Shown here: positions 6,740 through 13,223 of the stretch, in pieces
Layout: each line of letters starts with the position of its first letter
Numbering within the stretch: the first letter of the stretch is position 1
NCBI GenBank assembly: GCA_964575975.1
Contig: CAZNTU010000154.1
Location: 1-13,223, forward strand
Length of the DNA: 13,223 nt
Origin: G963674505 sp964575975
Lineage (GTDB): Bacteria > Desulfobacterota > Desulfobacteria > Desulfobacterales > SKZT01
Reading direction: 5' to 3'
Made by a program: the position numbers and the translations under genes
Notes under the pieces: generated by a model
The model's database searches: none
What the model was told of the DNA's origin: nothing
Seen by the model: the letters and a program-made list of their open reading frames with translations, nothing else

Positions 6740-8266
6740 TCAGTCTTCCCTTTCGATCGACCTTGCCGTGAAAGCTCCCGAATCGAGGCGTTCGAACAAG
6801 AGAACATGGGTCGTGCAGGCGGGGATTTCTTCGGGGTGGTGGGTGACGTACAGGAGTTGGGTGTCGGTTTGGCTTCCTATTCGGTCGATCAAATCGAGTA
6901 CGGCCTGGCGGTTTCTCGTGTCGAGGCCCTGGCAGGGTTCGTCGAGGACGAGAATTTCCGGGGACTTGACCATGGAGCGGGCCAATAGAACCATTCTTTG
7001 TTCCCCGTGGGAGAGGCGGTCGAACGGACGGTCTTCGAGGCCGTTTAATCCGAAGTTTTCGGCCCATCGCACGGCCTTTTTCCTCTGCTCGGCGTTTGCC
7101 AGGCGATAGAGCCCCACCGAATCGAAAAAGCCTGAAAGAATTGTCTCGAAGGCGGTGATCGTCTTTCTGTACCGGATTTGAAATTCGTTCGACACGACGC
7201 CGATTCGCTGCTTTATCTCCCAAATGCTTTCGCCGGAGCCCCGGGGTTTTCCGAAAACGACGAGTTCGTTGGCGTAGGCCTGCGGGTTGTCGGCCGAAAC
7301 CATGTTCAACAGCGTGCTTTTTCCCGCTCCGTTCGGACCGGTTATCGCCCAGTTTTCCCCTTTGCGGACGGTCCAGTCCAGATTTTCGAAAACCACGACC
7401 TCGCCATACCGCACCTTTCCGCCTTTCAGGGAAAAGACGACCTCGTCGCCGCATTCCGCGCGCCTTTTCCCGCCGATAACGGCGGAGGGTCTCCCCGCAG
7501 GCTTCTCGTAAAGACGAATCAAATTGTCGTTGGTCAAAACCGCGTCCTTTTCCCCCTGGACCGAGACAACGCCGTCCTTGAGCAAAATCGCGTGGGTCAG
7601 CCTTGTTGGAAGCTCGTCGGGGCGATGGCCGACGAACACGACGGGGAAACGGCCGTCCATGATGTTTTCGAGGGCGTTCAGAAGCATCCGCCGGCTCTCG
7701 ATGTCCAAGCCGTCGAAAGGTTCGTCCAGGATCAGCAGCTTCGGGCGTTTTACCAAGGCGCGGGCGATCAGGAGCTTTCGCATCTGGCCGGTGGATAGCA
7801 TGCCTATTCCCCGGTCCACAAAGTCGTCGAGACCCAGCAGCGAAACGACCTCCCGAAATTCCTCCGGAATCTCGGAATTTTCTTCGTCGGATTGTCTCCC
7901 GAGATCAAGTTCCGGGTTTTTGGAAAAAAGAATGCGCCGTGCGGAGGACTTCTCGTCGGGGTTTCCGCTGAAATGTCTTGCGAACTGGAGATTTTCCTCG
8001 GCTGCCGCCAAGTCCCTGTGGAATTCGAACGAGACGAACCCGACTCGGTCGGGCGAAAGGTTGCGCTCCGCCGAGCCTCGAACGACGGGCACGTCGCCGG
8101 CGAGCGCGCGGACCAGCGTCGATTTTCCGGCTCCGTTGGGCCCGAGCACGGCCCAGTTCTGATTCGGGAAAATTTCCCACGACGTTCCGGGAAGAATTAC
8201 CCTGTCCCTGATTCTGAAGGCGGCGTTCCGAAACGAAACGACGGGGTGCGGATGGTTGTTTTCCAT
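6740..8266 (-). CDS. modF: ModF-type tandem ABC ATPase
   Basis: A 508-residue protein made of two complete ABC ATPase halves and no membrane segments. First half: Walker A GPNGAGKST (42-50), signature LSTGQ (157-161), Walker B LLILDEP (177-183) and His214 in VGHRPDELP. Second half: Walker A GPNGAGKST (310-318), signature LSHGE (418-422), Walker B ILVLDEP (438-444) and His476 in THHPEEIP. The H-loop pattern with H-x-x-x-E-x-P in both halves, and the length close to E. coli ModF (490 residues), point to ModF, historically named a molybdate transport ATPase or photorepair protein PhrA; its true role is unclear. The ATG at 8266 has GGAG 9 nt upstream; an in-frame TTG at 8281 is less likely. No other molybdate genes are visible. 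A minus-strand promoter candidate lies at 8312-8340. Confidence 0.9.
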   Translation of the reverse strand: MENNHPHPVVSFRNAAFRIRDRVILPGTSWEIFPNQNWAVLGPNGAGKSTLVRALAGDVPVVRGSAERNLSPDRVGFVSFEFHRDLAAAEENLQFARHFSGNPDEKSSARRILFSKNPELDLGRQSDEENSEIPEEFREVVSLLGLDDFVDRGIGMLSTGQMRKLLIARALVKRPKLLILDEPFDGLDIESRRMLLNALENIMDGRFPVVFVGHRPDELPTRLTHAILLKDGVVSVQGEKDAVLTNDNLIRLYEKPAGRPSAVIGGKRRAECGDEVVFSLKGGKVRYGEVVVFENLDWTVRKGENWAITGPNGAGKSTLLNMVSADNPQAYANELVVFGKPRGSGESIWEIKQRIGVVSNEFQIRYRKTITAFETILSGFFDSVGLYRLANAEQRKKAVRWAENFGLNGLEDRPFDRLSHGEQRMVLLARSMVKSPEILVLDEPCQGLDTRNRQAVLDLIDRIGSQTDTQLLYVTHHPEEIPACTTHVLLFERLDSGAFTARSIERED

Positions 8267-8311
8267 ATTCGAACACTCCAAGGATGTCTTTCCGGTTCTT
8301 AGAATCGCGTT

Positions 8312-8340
8312 ACTTAACAGAAGCCCGTCTTTTTCGTCAA
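8312..8340 (-). promoter_or_regulatory. Candidate sigma70 promoter for the ModF-like gene
   Basis: Read on the minus strand, TTGACG (8340-8335) is followed after exactly 17 bp by TTAAGT (8317-8312). These match five and four consensus positions. Transcription would start near 8305, about 40 nt before the ATG at 8266. Confidence 0.5.
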
Positions 8341-8358
8341 GGGCCGACAGAATTAATG

Positions 8359-8387
8359 TTGATGATACGTTCCTATTCCTCTATTAT
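8359..8387 (+). promoter_or_regulatory. Candidate sigma70 promoter for the LUD gene and downstream run
   Basis: TTGATG (8359-8364) and TATTAT (8382-8387) are 17 bp apart, matching four and five of six positions. The start would be near 8394, leaving a leader of about 105 nt. It lies only 18 bp from the -35 box of the divergent ModF promoter, so the two could share regulation. Confidence 0.55.
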
Positions 8388-8410
8388 GACCGTTTGTTGC
8401 ATAACCCCGG

Positions 8411-8466
8411 ATGAAGAAGGAACCGCGGAGCTTCGATTTTCGAAAGCCGGTTTCGTTCCTTTTCAT
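8411..8466 (+). promoter_or_regulatory. Stem-loop in the LUD gene leader
   Basis: Positions 8411-8423 (ATGAAGAAGGAAC) pair with 8455-8466 (GTTCCTTTTCAT) through about 12 pairs, with one G-U and one bulged base. Inside, GCTTCG can pair with CGAAAGC around an ATTTT loop. The structure ends about 20 nt before the AAGGA ribosome-binding site at 8487. It does not match any riboswitch I know. Confidence 0.4.
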
Positions 8467-8499
8467 CGCGCGTATTCGTATCAAGAAAGGAATTGAGCA

Positions 8500-9144
8500 T
8501 TGGAAACCGATTGCGAAAAATGGCTCGTCGAGAAAAAAGCGGAAGCCTGCGCCAAGAATCTTAAAAAACGGCAGTTCGACGCCCATTTCGCCGATACGAC
8601 GGAAGCGGCGCGCGAGCTGATTCTGAAAATGGCGGAAGGCTTCGAGAGTTTCGGATTCGGAGGCTCTGCCACGGTCAGGGAGCTGGGGATTGTCGAAGCG
8701 CTCCGGGACGCGGGAAAAACTGTCCGCGACCACTGGCAAACGGGTCTTTCCCGGGAGGAGGACATGGAAATTCGACTCGCGCAGGGACGCTGCGACATGT
8801 TTTTATGCAGCGCCAACGCCATCGCGATCACGGGACATATCGTCAACGTGGACGGAATCGGAAACCGTACTTCCGCCATGGCGTTCGGGCCGAAGAAGGT
8901 AGTGATTGTCGCCGGAACGAACAAGCTGGCCTCGGATCTCGAATCGGCCCTGAAAAGAGTGCGGGAGGTCGCCGCTCCCCTTCGCGCCAAAAGCCTCGGC
9001 ATGGACACCCCCTGCGCTGCGACGGGTTTCTGCTCGGACTGCCTGAGCCCGCAGCGCATATGCCGAATAACGACCGTTCTGCACTTCAAGCCAATGTTGA
9101 CAGAGGTGTCGGTGGTCCTTATCAATCGAAACTTGGGTTTCTGA
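8500..9144 (+). CDS. LUD-domain (LutC/YkgG-like) protein
   Basis: A 214-residue soluble protein matching the stand-alone LUD (former DUF162) family over its whole length. Key features are FGFGGSATVRELGIVEAL (51-68), a middle stretch FLCSANAIAITGHIVNVDG (101-119), and GNRTSAMAFGPKKVVIVAG (121-139). Near the C-terminus are four cysteines, Cys172, 178, 181 and 188, in TPCAATGFCSDCLSPQRIC, which could bind a metal or Fe-S cluster. LutC is part of the L-lactate oxidation complex LutABC; no lutA or lutB partner is nearby, and the role of the single-domain members is unknown. Translation appears to begin at TTG 8500, with AAGGA 8 nt upstream; no better ATG is in frame. It is the first gene of the plus-strand run and has its own promoter candidate. 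Name-level confidence is high, functional confidence low. Confidence 0.88.
   Translation: METDCEKWLVEKKAEACAKNLKKRQFDAHFADTTEAARELILKMAEGFESFGFGGSATVRELGIVEALRDAGKTVRDHWQTGLSREEDMEIRLAQGRCDMFLCSANAIAITGHIVNVDGIGNRTSAMAFGPKKVVIVAGTNKLASDLESALKRVREVAAPLRAKSLGMDTPCAATGFCSDCLSPQRICRITTVLHFKPMLTEVSVVLINRNLGF
9097..9125 (+). promoter_or_regulatory. Candidate internal promoter for the ABC importer genes
   Basis: A perfect TTGACA (9097-9102) lies 17 bp before TATCAA (9120-9125), inside the last codons of the LUD gene. Transcription would start near 9132, about 100 nt before the first permease. The -10 matches four of six positions. Confidence 0.4.
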
Positions 9145-9203
9145 CGCTTGCGGATTGTTGCGACAAAGAAGGCGCCAATAAGGATTCGGACAGGGTGATT
9201 TGC

Positions 9204-9236
9204 ATGAAAATAAAACGGTCGCGGATGAATCGATGA
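9204..9236 (+). CDS. Ten-residue basic leader ORF coupled to the permease
   Basis: An ATG at 9204 begins MKIKRSRMNR and ends at TGA 9234-9236, overlapping the permease ATG at 9233 as ATGA. AGGG at 9192-9195 gives it an 8-nt spacing, a better ribosome-binding arrangement than the permease has. This suggests that ribosomes load here and re-initiate at 9233. The peptide is basic, with five Lys or Arg in ten residues. It is too short to judge by similarity. Confidence 0.35.
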   Translation: MKIKRSRMNR

Positions 9237-10051
9237 ATACGGCTTGTCCTGAAACTTCCCGAAAATTCAAGGACTTCGTCGATTTTTCGACCTTGTTCGC
9301 GCTTCTCAAGTTCTTGGCGCTGACCGGCTTGTTCATTTGGATTCTCGCGATGGGGACCCGGGAGTTGGGATACAACTGGCAGTGGTATAGGGTTCCCCGG
9401 TTCGTTTTCACCTTTGCCGACGGCCGGTTTTATCCGGGGCCGCTCTTGAAGGGCTTGTTCGTCACTTTCCAAATCACCGGGATCAGTCTTGTTCTGTTTT
9501 TGGCGTTCGGATTCGCTGCGGCTCTCATGAGGCGCTCCCGGTTTTTCACGCTGCGGTCCCTTGCGCGGTGCTACCTGGAACTGATTCGGAACACGCCGCT
9601 TTTGATACAGCTGTTTTTCATCTATTTCGCGCTTTCGCCTTTTTTAGGATTGAGCGCGTTCGCGTCGGCGGTGCTGGCCTTGAGTCTTTTCGAGGGAGCA
9701 TACGCCTCGGAAATAATCCGGGCGGGGATCGACTCCATACACAAAGAACAGTGGGAGGCGGCGCACAGTCTCGGGTTGTCGCCTTTCCAAACGTACAGGC
9801 ACGTCGTTCTGCCCCAGGCGATACGGTTCATCCTGCCGCCATTGACCAGCCAGTCCATCTCCCTCGTGAAGGACTCGGCGCTCGTGAGCACCATCGCCAT
9901 CTACGATCTGACCATGCAGGGACAGGCGATCGTGGCGGAAACTTTTTTGAGCTTCGAGATTTGGTTCACGGTGGCCGCCATTTACCTTTCGATCACCTTG
10001 ACCTTGTCTTTTCTCGTGCGCCTGATGGAAAACAGGCTGCGGTTGGGTTGA
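9233..10051 (+). CDS. Polar amino acid ABC importer, permease 1 (His/Glu/Gln/Arg type)
   Basis: A 272-residue inner-membrane protein of the HisMQ-type permease family. Hydrophobic segments lie near 23-40, 76-98, 120-137, 142-160, 205-225 and 243-263. The conserved stretch LELIRNTPLLIQLFFIYFAL (115-134) and the EAA loop EAAHSLGLSPFQTYRHVVLP (175-194), where the ATPase docks, are both present. It should form a heterodimeric channel with the second permease at 11751-12641. I chose ATG 9233, coupled to the preceding mini-ORF; TTG 9200 would add 11 residues but has its AGGG only 4 nt away. The periplasmic loop after the first helix (about 41-70) is longer than in minimal permeases, and permease 2 has the same feature. 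The ATPase gene follows after 16 bp. Confidence 0.92.
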   Translation: MNTACPETSRKFKDFVDFSTLFALLKFLALTGLFIWILAMGTRELGYNWQWYRVPRFVFTFADGRFYPGPLLKGLFVTFQITGISLVLFLAFGFAAALMRRSRFFTLRSLARCYLELIRNTPLLIQLFFIYFALSPFLGLSAFASAVLALSLFEGAYASEIIRAGIDSIHKEQWEAAHSLGLSPFQTYRHVVLPQAIRFILPPLTSQSISLVKDSALVSTIAIYDLTMQGQAIVAETFLSFEIWFTVAAIYLSITLTLSFLVRLMENRLRLG

Positions 10052-10067
10052 AAAGGGAGTTGCAGCC

Positions 10068-10853
10068 ATGACCTGCGGACGAGAGAAAACAAGCTCGGAA
10101 CAGACCGTGTCGGAGCCTATAATAAAGGTGGACGGGATCGGGAAATGCTTTGCCAACGGCGTCAGGGCGCTCGAGGATTTTTCCATCGACATCTACAGGC
10201 AGGAGGTGGTAGTGGTCATCGGCCCCTCGGGGTCGGGAAAATCGACCTTTTTGCGATGCTTGAACGGACTGGAGGAGATCGACGAAGGTTCCATCGCGAT
10301 AGACGGAATTCCGCTGGACCGAAGCAGGAAAAACCGGTTCGAGATCCGAAAGGAAGTCGGCATGGTTTTCCAGTCGTTCAACCTGTTTCCCCACATGAAC
10401 GTGCTTGACAACATCAATCTGGCGCAGAAGGTGGTGCGCAAGAAAAAATCGGAGGAAGCGAACGCCCTCACCATGTCTTTGCTCGAGAAGGTGGGGATAT
10501 CGGACAAGGCGAACAGCTATCCCCATCAATTGAGCGGCGGGCAGCAGCAGCGAGTGGCGATCGCGCGCGCTTTGGCCATGAAGCCTAAGGTCATGCTTTT
10601 CGACGAAGCCACCAGCGCGCTGGACCCCGAAATGATCGGAGAGGTTTTGGAGGTCATGAAAAAACTCGCCAAGGAGGGCATGACAATGGTCGTGGTCACC
10701 CACGAGATGGGGTTCGCGAGAGAAGTCGGGGACCGTATCGTTTTCATGGAGAACGGCAGGATTGTCGAGGAAGGAGACGTAGATACCTTTTTCATAGCGC
10801 CGGAAAAGGAAAGGACAAAGGAATTTCTGAGTCAGATCCTGAAGGTGTTCTAA
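10068..10853 (+). CDS. Polar amino acid ABC importer, ATP-binding protein (GlnQ/HisP type)
   Basis: A 261-residue cytoplasmic ATPase that powers the importer. All motifs are intact: Walker A GPSGSGKST (52-60), Q-loop Gln102 in MVFQSFNLFPHMNVLDN, signature LSGGQ (155-159), Walker B VMLFDE (175-180), D-loop SALDPE and H-loop His212 in VVVTHEMGFA. The FNLFPHMxVLxN pattern is typical of polar amino acid importers. GGGAG lies 8 nt before the ATG. About 18 residues precede the usual start of this family (IIKVDGIGKCF), so the true start could be slightly internal. Gaps of 16 and 38 bp to its neighbours fit one operon. Confidence 0.94.
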   Translation: MTCGREKTSSEQTVSEPIIKVDGIGKCFANGVRALEDFSIDIYRQEVVVVIGPSGSGKSTFLRCLNGLEEIDEGSIAIDGIPLDRSRKNRFEIRKEVGMVFQSFNLFPHMNVLDNINLAQKVVRKKKSEEANALTMSLLEKVGISDKANSYPHQLSGGQQQRVAIARALAMKPKVMLFDEATSALDPEMIGEVLEVMKKLAKEGMTMVVVTHEMGFAREVGDRIVFMENGRIVEEGDVDTFFIAPEKERTKEFLSQILKVF

Positions 10854-10891
10854 GTCATGTCAATACGAAAGCACATTGAAAGGAGGAAGGA

Positions 10892-11725
10892 ATGAGAAAA
10901 TTCGGGTTCTTAGGTCTGTTGACGGCTCTTCTGGCGACGGGGGTTTTCGCGGCCGACTTTGCGGCGGCGGACGAGGTGCGGCGCCAACTGGCGGAGGAGA
11001 GTACGTTGGAGCAAATCATGAAAAGGGGAGTCCTCAGAGTCGGCATGTCCACGTTCGTTCCCTGGGCCATGCAAGACAAGAACGGAAACCTTATCGGGTT
11101 CGAAATCGACGTCGCGACGCGTCTGGCCCAGGACATGGGAGTCAAGGTCGAGTTCATCCCCACCAAATGGTCCGGGATCGTCCCGGCGCTTCTGACGGGC
11201 AAGTTCGACGTCGTCATCGGCGGCATGGGAATTCGTCCGGACCGAAACCTGAAGGTCAACTTTTCCATACCCTACGACTATTCCGGTCAGGCGATCATGG
11301 CGCACAAGGAACTGGCGAAGGGCTTCGACGAGCTGGCCGATTTCGACAAGCCCGAAGTTTCCGTCGCGGCTAGGATCGGGACCACTGCGGCGGCGGCGGC
11401 CAAAAAGTACATGCCCAAGGCGAACCTGAAACTTTTCGACGACGAATCCCAGGCGGTCCAGGAGCTTTTGAACGGACGGGTCCACGCCATGGTGGCCTCC
11501 GCGCCGCTGCCCGCCGAAATGGCCATAAAGAATCCGGACAAGCTGTTTCTTCCGGTCGAGGGCACTTTCACCAAGGAGCCCAACGGATTCGCGATTCGCA
11601 AATCCGACGTGGACACGCTGAACTATTTCGACAACTGGATCAGGTTCGTGGAGTCCGAGGGTTGGTTGCAGGAGCGAAAGGACTACTGGTTCGGAACCCG
11701 CGACTGGGAAAGCCGGATCAACTGA
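10892..11725 (+). CDS. Periplasmic solute-binding protein of the polar amino acid importer
   Basis: A 277-residue family 3 solute-binding protein. Residues 1-20 form a signal peptide with likely cleavage after VFA; there is no lipobox cysteine, so it should be a soluble periplasmic protein. The family pattern is clear: GVLRVGMSTFVPWAM (46-60), GFEIDVATRLAQ (69-80), GGMGIRPDRNLKVNFSIPY (110-128, with Arg118 where the ligand carboxylate is normally held), and GTTAAAAAKKY (163-173). The segment HAMVASAPLPAEM (198-210) has Ser203 where amino acid binders usually carry an Asp that holds the ligand amino group. The ligand may therefore not be a standard amino acid. A strong AGGAGG precedes the ATG. 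The gene sits between the ATPase and the second permease, 25 bp before the latter. Confidence 0.92.
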   Translation: MRKFGFLGLLTALLATGVFAADFAAADEVRRQLAEESTLEQIMKRGVLRVGMSTFVPWAMQDKNGNLIGFEIDVATRLAQDMGVKVEFIPTKWSGIVPALLTGKFDVVIGGMGIRPDRNLKVNFSIPYDYSGQAIMAHKELAKGFDELADFDKPEVSVAARIGTTAAAAAKKYMPKANLKLFDDESQAVQELLNGRVHAMVASAPLPAEMAIKNPDKLFLPVEGTFTKEPNGFAIRKSDVDTLNYFDNWIRFVESEGWLQERKDYWFGTRDWESRIN

Positions 11726-11750
11726 TAAAGCGAGCCGATCGGAGAATTGG

Positions 11751-12641
11751 ATGGCGCGGAACAGGAGAAATTCGCGCGTAGCGCTTCCGGACGCGGCCTT
11801 GACGTTGTCTTTCGTCTGCGTCGCGGTGTATTTCGCGGTCCATGTTTCCACTAGCATGGAATACAGGTGGAACTGGTCCGTGATACCGCAATATCTGTTC
11901 CGCTATGACGAGCAAAGCGGGAGCTGGGTCCCCAACCTGCTCATGCAAGGCTTTTTCACCACCGTCAGACTCGGTTTCTGGGCGACGATACTGGCGGTGG
12001 TCTTCGGTCTGGCCGCAGGCTTGCTCGCGACCAGCAAGAGCCTGTTCAAGAGGATGGTCGGTCGCACCTACGTGGAGCTGATCCGAAACACTCCTCCGCT
12101 GGTGCTGGTTTTTATTTTCTATTATTTCGTAAGCGACCAGATCATGACAGCCCTGGAGGTGGATTCTTTCGTCAGGTCCCTTTCGGACGGATCCCAAAGG
12201 GTGCTGTCCTTTCTGTTCGCTCCTCCCGCCAGGTTTTCGGGGTTTTTGTCCGCCCTGGTCACCCTGGCCCTTTACGAGGGCGCGTATGTAGCCGAAATTG
12301 TCCGGGCGGGGTTGCAGTCCGTCGCAAAAGGACAATGGGAGGCGTCGTACGCGCTCGGTTTTTCGTGGTTCCAGCAAATGCGCCACGTCATCCTGCCCCA
12401 GGCGTTCCGGCGCATTTTGCCCCCACTGGCCGGCCAGCTCGTATCGACCATCAAGGACTCGGCCATCGTAAGCGTAATCTCGATTCAGGAACTGACATTC
12501 CAAGGCATGGAGCTGATGGCCGCCACCTATCTGACTTTCGAAATTTGGATCACCATAACGGCCCTGTATTTCGTTCTAACGTTCGCCTGCTCGCTGGCCG
12601 CGGGAAAACTCGAAACCTATTTGCGAAAAAAAGAGGTTTAG
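11751..12641 (+). CDS. Polar amino acid ABC importer, permease 2
   Basis: A 296-residue membrane protein of the same family as permease 1. Hydrophobic segments lie near 15-33, 70-92, 112-127, 163-182, about 228-248 and 262-285. It carries VELIRNTPPLVLVFIFYYFV (108-127) and the EAA loop EASYALGFSWFQQMRHVILP (197-216). A periplasmic stretch (about 34-65, MEYRWNWSVIPQYLFRYDE) and an insert near 130-160 make it longer than permease 1. The NWSVIPQYL stretch parallels NWQWYRVPRF in permease 1, so the two genes probably arose by an old duplication. GGAG sits 6 nt before the ATG. It completes the importer and is followed after 8 bp by the ArfB-like gene. Confidence 0.92.
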   Translation: MARNRRNSRVALPDAALTLSFVCVAVYFAVHVSTSMEYRWNWSVIPQYLFRYDEQSGSWVPNLLMQGFFTTVRLGFWATILAVVFGLAAGLLATSKSLFKRMVGRTYVELIRNTPPLVLVFIFYYFVSDQIMTALEVDSFVRSLSDGSQRVLSFLFAPPARFSGFLSALVTLALYEGAYVAEIVRAGLQSVAKGQWEASYALGFSWFQQMRHVILPQAFRRILPPLAGQLVSTIKDSAIVSVISIQELTFQGMELMAATYLTFEIWITITALYFVLTFACSLAAGKLETYLRKKEV

Positions 12642-12649
12642 ATTTTCAA

Positions 12650-13069
12650 ATGATTCAAATCGACGAAAACATCGCCATTGACGAAAAGTTCATCGAGACC
12701 GATTTCGTGCGGTCCTCCGGTCCGGGAGGGCAGCATGTCAACAAAACCTCGACGGCGGTCCAACTCAGATTCGACGTCCGTAATTGCGACACCTTGCCCG
12801 AAGAGATCAAGCGCCGTTTGGAGCACTTGGCGGGAAAGAGGATGACCGTCTCCGGGGAACTGGTCATCGACGCCAGGCGCTTTCGAAGCCAGGAACAAAA
12901 CCGCAAGGACGCCCTGGAGCGACTCGTTCGGTTGATCGCCAAAGCCGCTCAGCCGGTGAAGGTCAGGAGAAAAAAGAAGCCGTCGGCCGCCTCCCGGAAA
13001 AAACGCCTCGAGGAAAAGCGGCGACGGGGAGAATTGAAGAAGTCGAGGGGAAACGTTCCGGCCGAATAG
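12650..13069 (+). CDS. arfB: ArfB-type peptidyl-tRNA hydrolase (ribosome rescue)
   Basis: A 139-residue protein that matches ArfB (YaeJ) in size and layout. The catalytic GGQ motif is at 26-28 within VRSSGPGGQHVNKTSTAVQL, followed by a compact domain (to about 110, including RRFRSQEQNRKDAL) and a strongly basic tail (about 107-134, VRRKKKPS through KKSRG). In ArfB the tail enters the empty mRNA channel of a stalled ribosome and GGQ hydrolyses the peptidyl-tRNA without a stop codon. Codon-recognition domains of true release factors are absent. The start ATG at 12650 lies 8 bp after the permease stop; its AGAGG lies 13 nt upstream, inside the permease gene, so expression probably depends on coupling or readthrough. 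No link to amino acid import is evident. Confidence 0.93.
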   Translation: MIQIDENIAIDEKFIETDFVRSSGPGGQHVNKTSTAVQLRFDVRNCDTLPEEIKRRLEHLAGKRMTVSGELVIDARRFRSQEQNRKDALERLVRLIAKAAQPVKVRRKKKPSAASRKKRLEEKRRRGELKKSRGNVPAE

Positions 13070-13092
13070 CGAAGTTCGAAAAAGAGTCTTGC

Positions 13093-13117
13093 AATTATTC
13101 CGAAAAATCGAATAATT
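13093..13117. repeat. AT-rich inverted repeat downstream of arfB
   Basis: AATTATTC (13093-13100) and GAATAATT (13110-13117) are exact reverse complements around a 9-nt spacer, 23 bp after the arfB stop. The stem is AT-rich and no T-run follows on the plus strand, so it is a weak terminator candidate and could instead be an operator. The remaining sequence to 13223 shows no gene I can support. Confidence 0.45.
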
Positions 13118-13223
13118 AAACTTAAAGAGAGAGGGAGTTTCGCCCCTTGCTCGTTTTTCCTGTTTCCGAGTCCGGCAAGTCGTTTGCGAACCCATTCAAT
13201 GTTGCACGTTGTCCTATGATTCT

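Noticed and set aside
6381..7454. Upstream extension of the EEP reading frame to 726 codons
   Set aside because: The extension is Arg/Pro-rich, overlaps the ModF-like gene and the palindrome, and the ATG at 6380 has a good AAGGGG site and marks the start of the hydrophobic N-terminus.
8284..8496. 70-codon plus-strand ORF ending just before the LUD start
   Set aside because: It runs through both promoter candidates and its start lies upstream of the predicted transcription start; the translation has no recognisable features.
13070..13223. Possible further gene at the right edge
   Set aside because: No frame of useful length with a start and ribosome-binding site is visible in the last 150 bases; the long minus-strand frame there is a shadow of arfB.

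Overview
The window looks like chromosome of a diderm bacterium with moderately high GC. Most third codon positions are G or C, and the solute-binding protein has an ordinary signal peptide with no lipobox, as expected for a soluble periplasmic protein. I cannot place the lineage from sequence alone. The genes are a mix of housekeeping and accessory functions. There is no phage, integrase, transposase or CRISPR array.

Layout. Positions 1-321 hold a hairpin repeat, a GC-rich octamer tandem, a candidate promoter and a leader hairpin, followed by a very large SNF2-family helicase/ATPase (322-4563). A perfect -35 box lies in the gap after it and precedes a 75-residue winged-helix-like protein (4709-4936). 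Positions 4937-5273 contain no intact gene, but the minus strand carries what looks like a broken coding remnant. Next come two minus-strand genes. One encodes a membrane-anchored endonuclease/exonuclease/phosphatase-family protein (5274-6380). The other is a tandem-ATPase protein of the ModF type (6740-8266). The gap between them holds a perfect 24-bp-arm palindrome and a small, possibly frameshifted gene whose stop overlaps the phosphatase start (ATGA).

The region 8267-8499 is a divergent promoter region with sigma70-like boxes in both directions and a structured leader. From it a plus-strand run begins: a LUD-domain (LutC/YkgG-like) protein, a tiny basic leader ORF coupled to the next start, then a complete polar-amino-acid-type ABC importer (permease, ATPase, periplasmic binding protein, second permease) and an ArfB-type ribosome-rescue peptidyl-tRNA hydrolase. 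Gaps inside the transporter run are 8 to 38 nt, so these genes are probably cotranscribed. A second promoter candidate inside the end of the LUD gene could serve the transporter alone.

No clearly new multi-gene system is visible. The points most worth a second look are the broken or frameshifted small gene upstream of the phosphatase, the long-armed palindrome, the binding protein lacking the usual ligand-binding Asp, the coupled mini-ORF, and the giant SNF2 protein next to a winged-helix protein.
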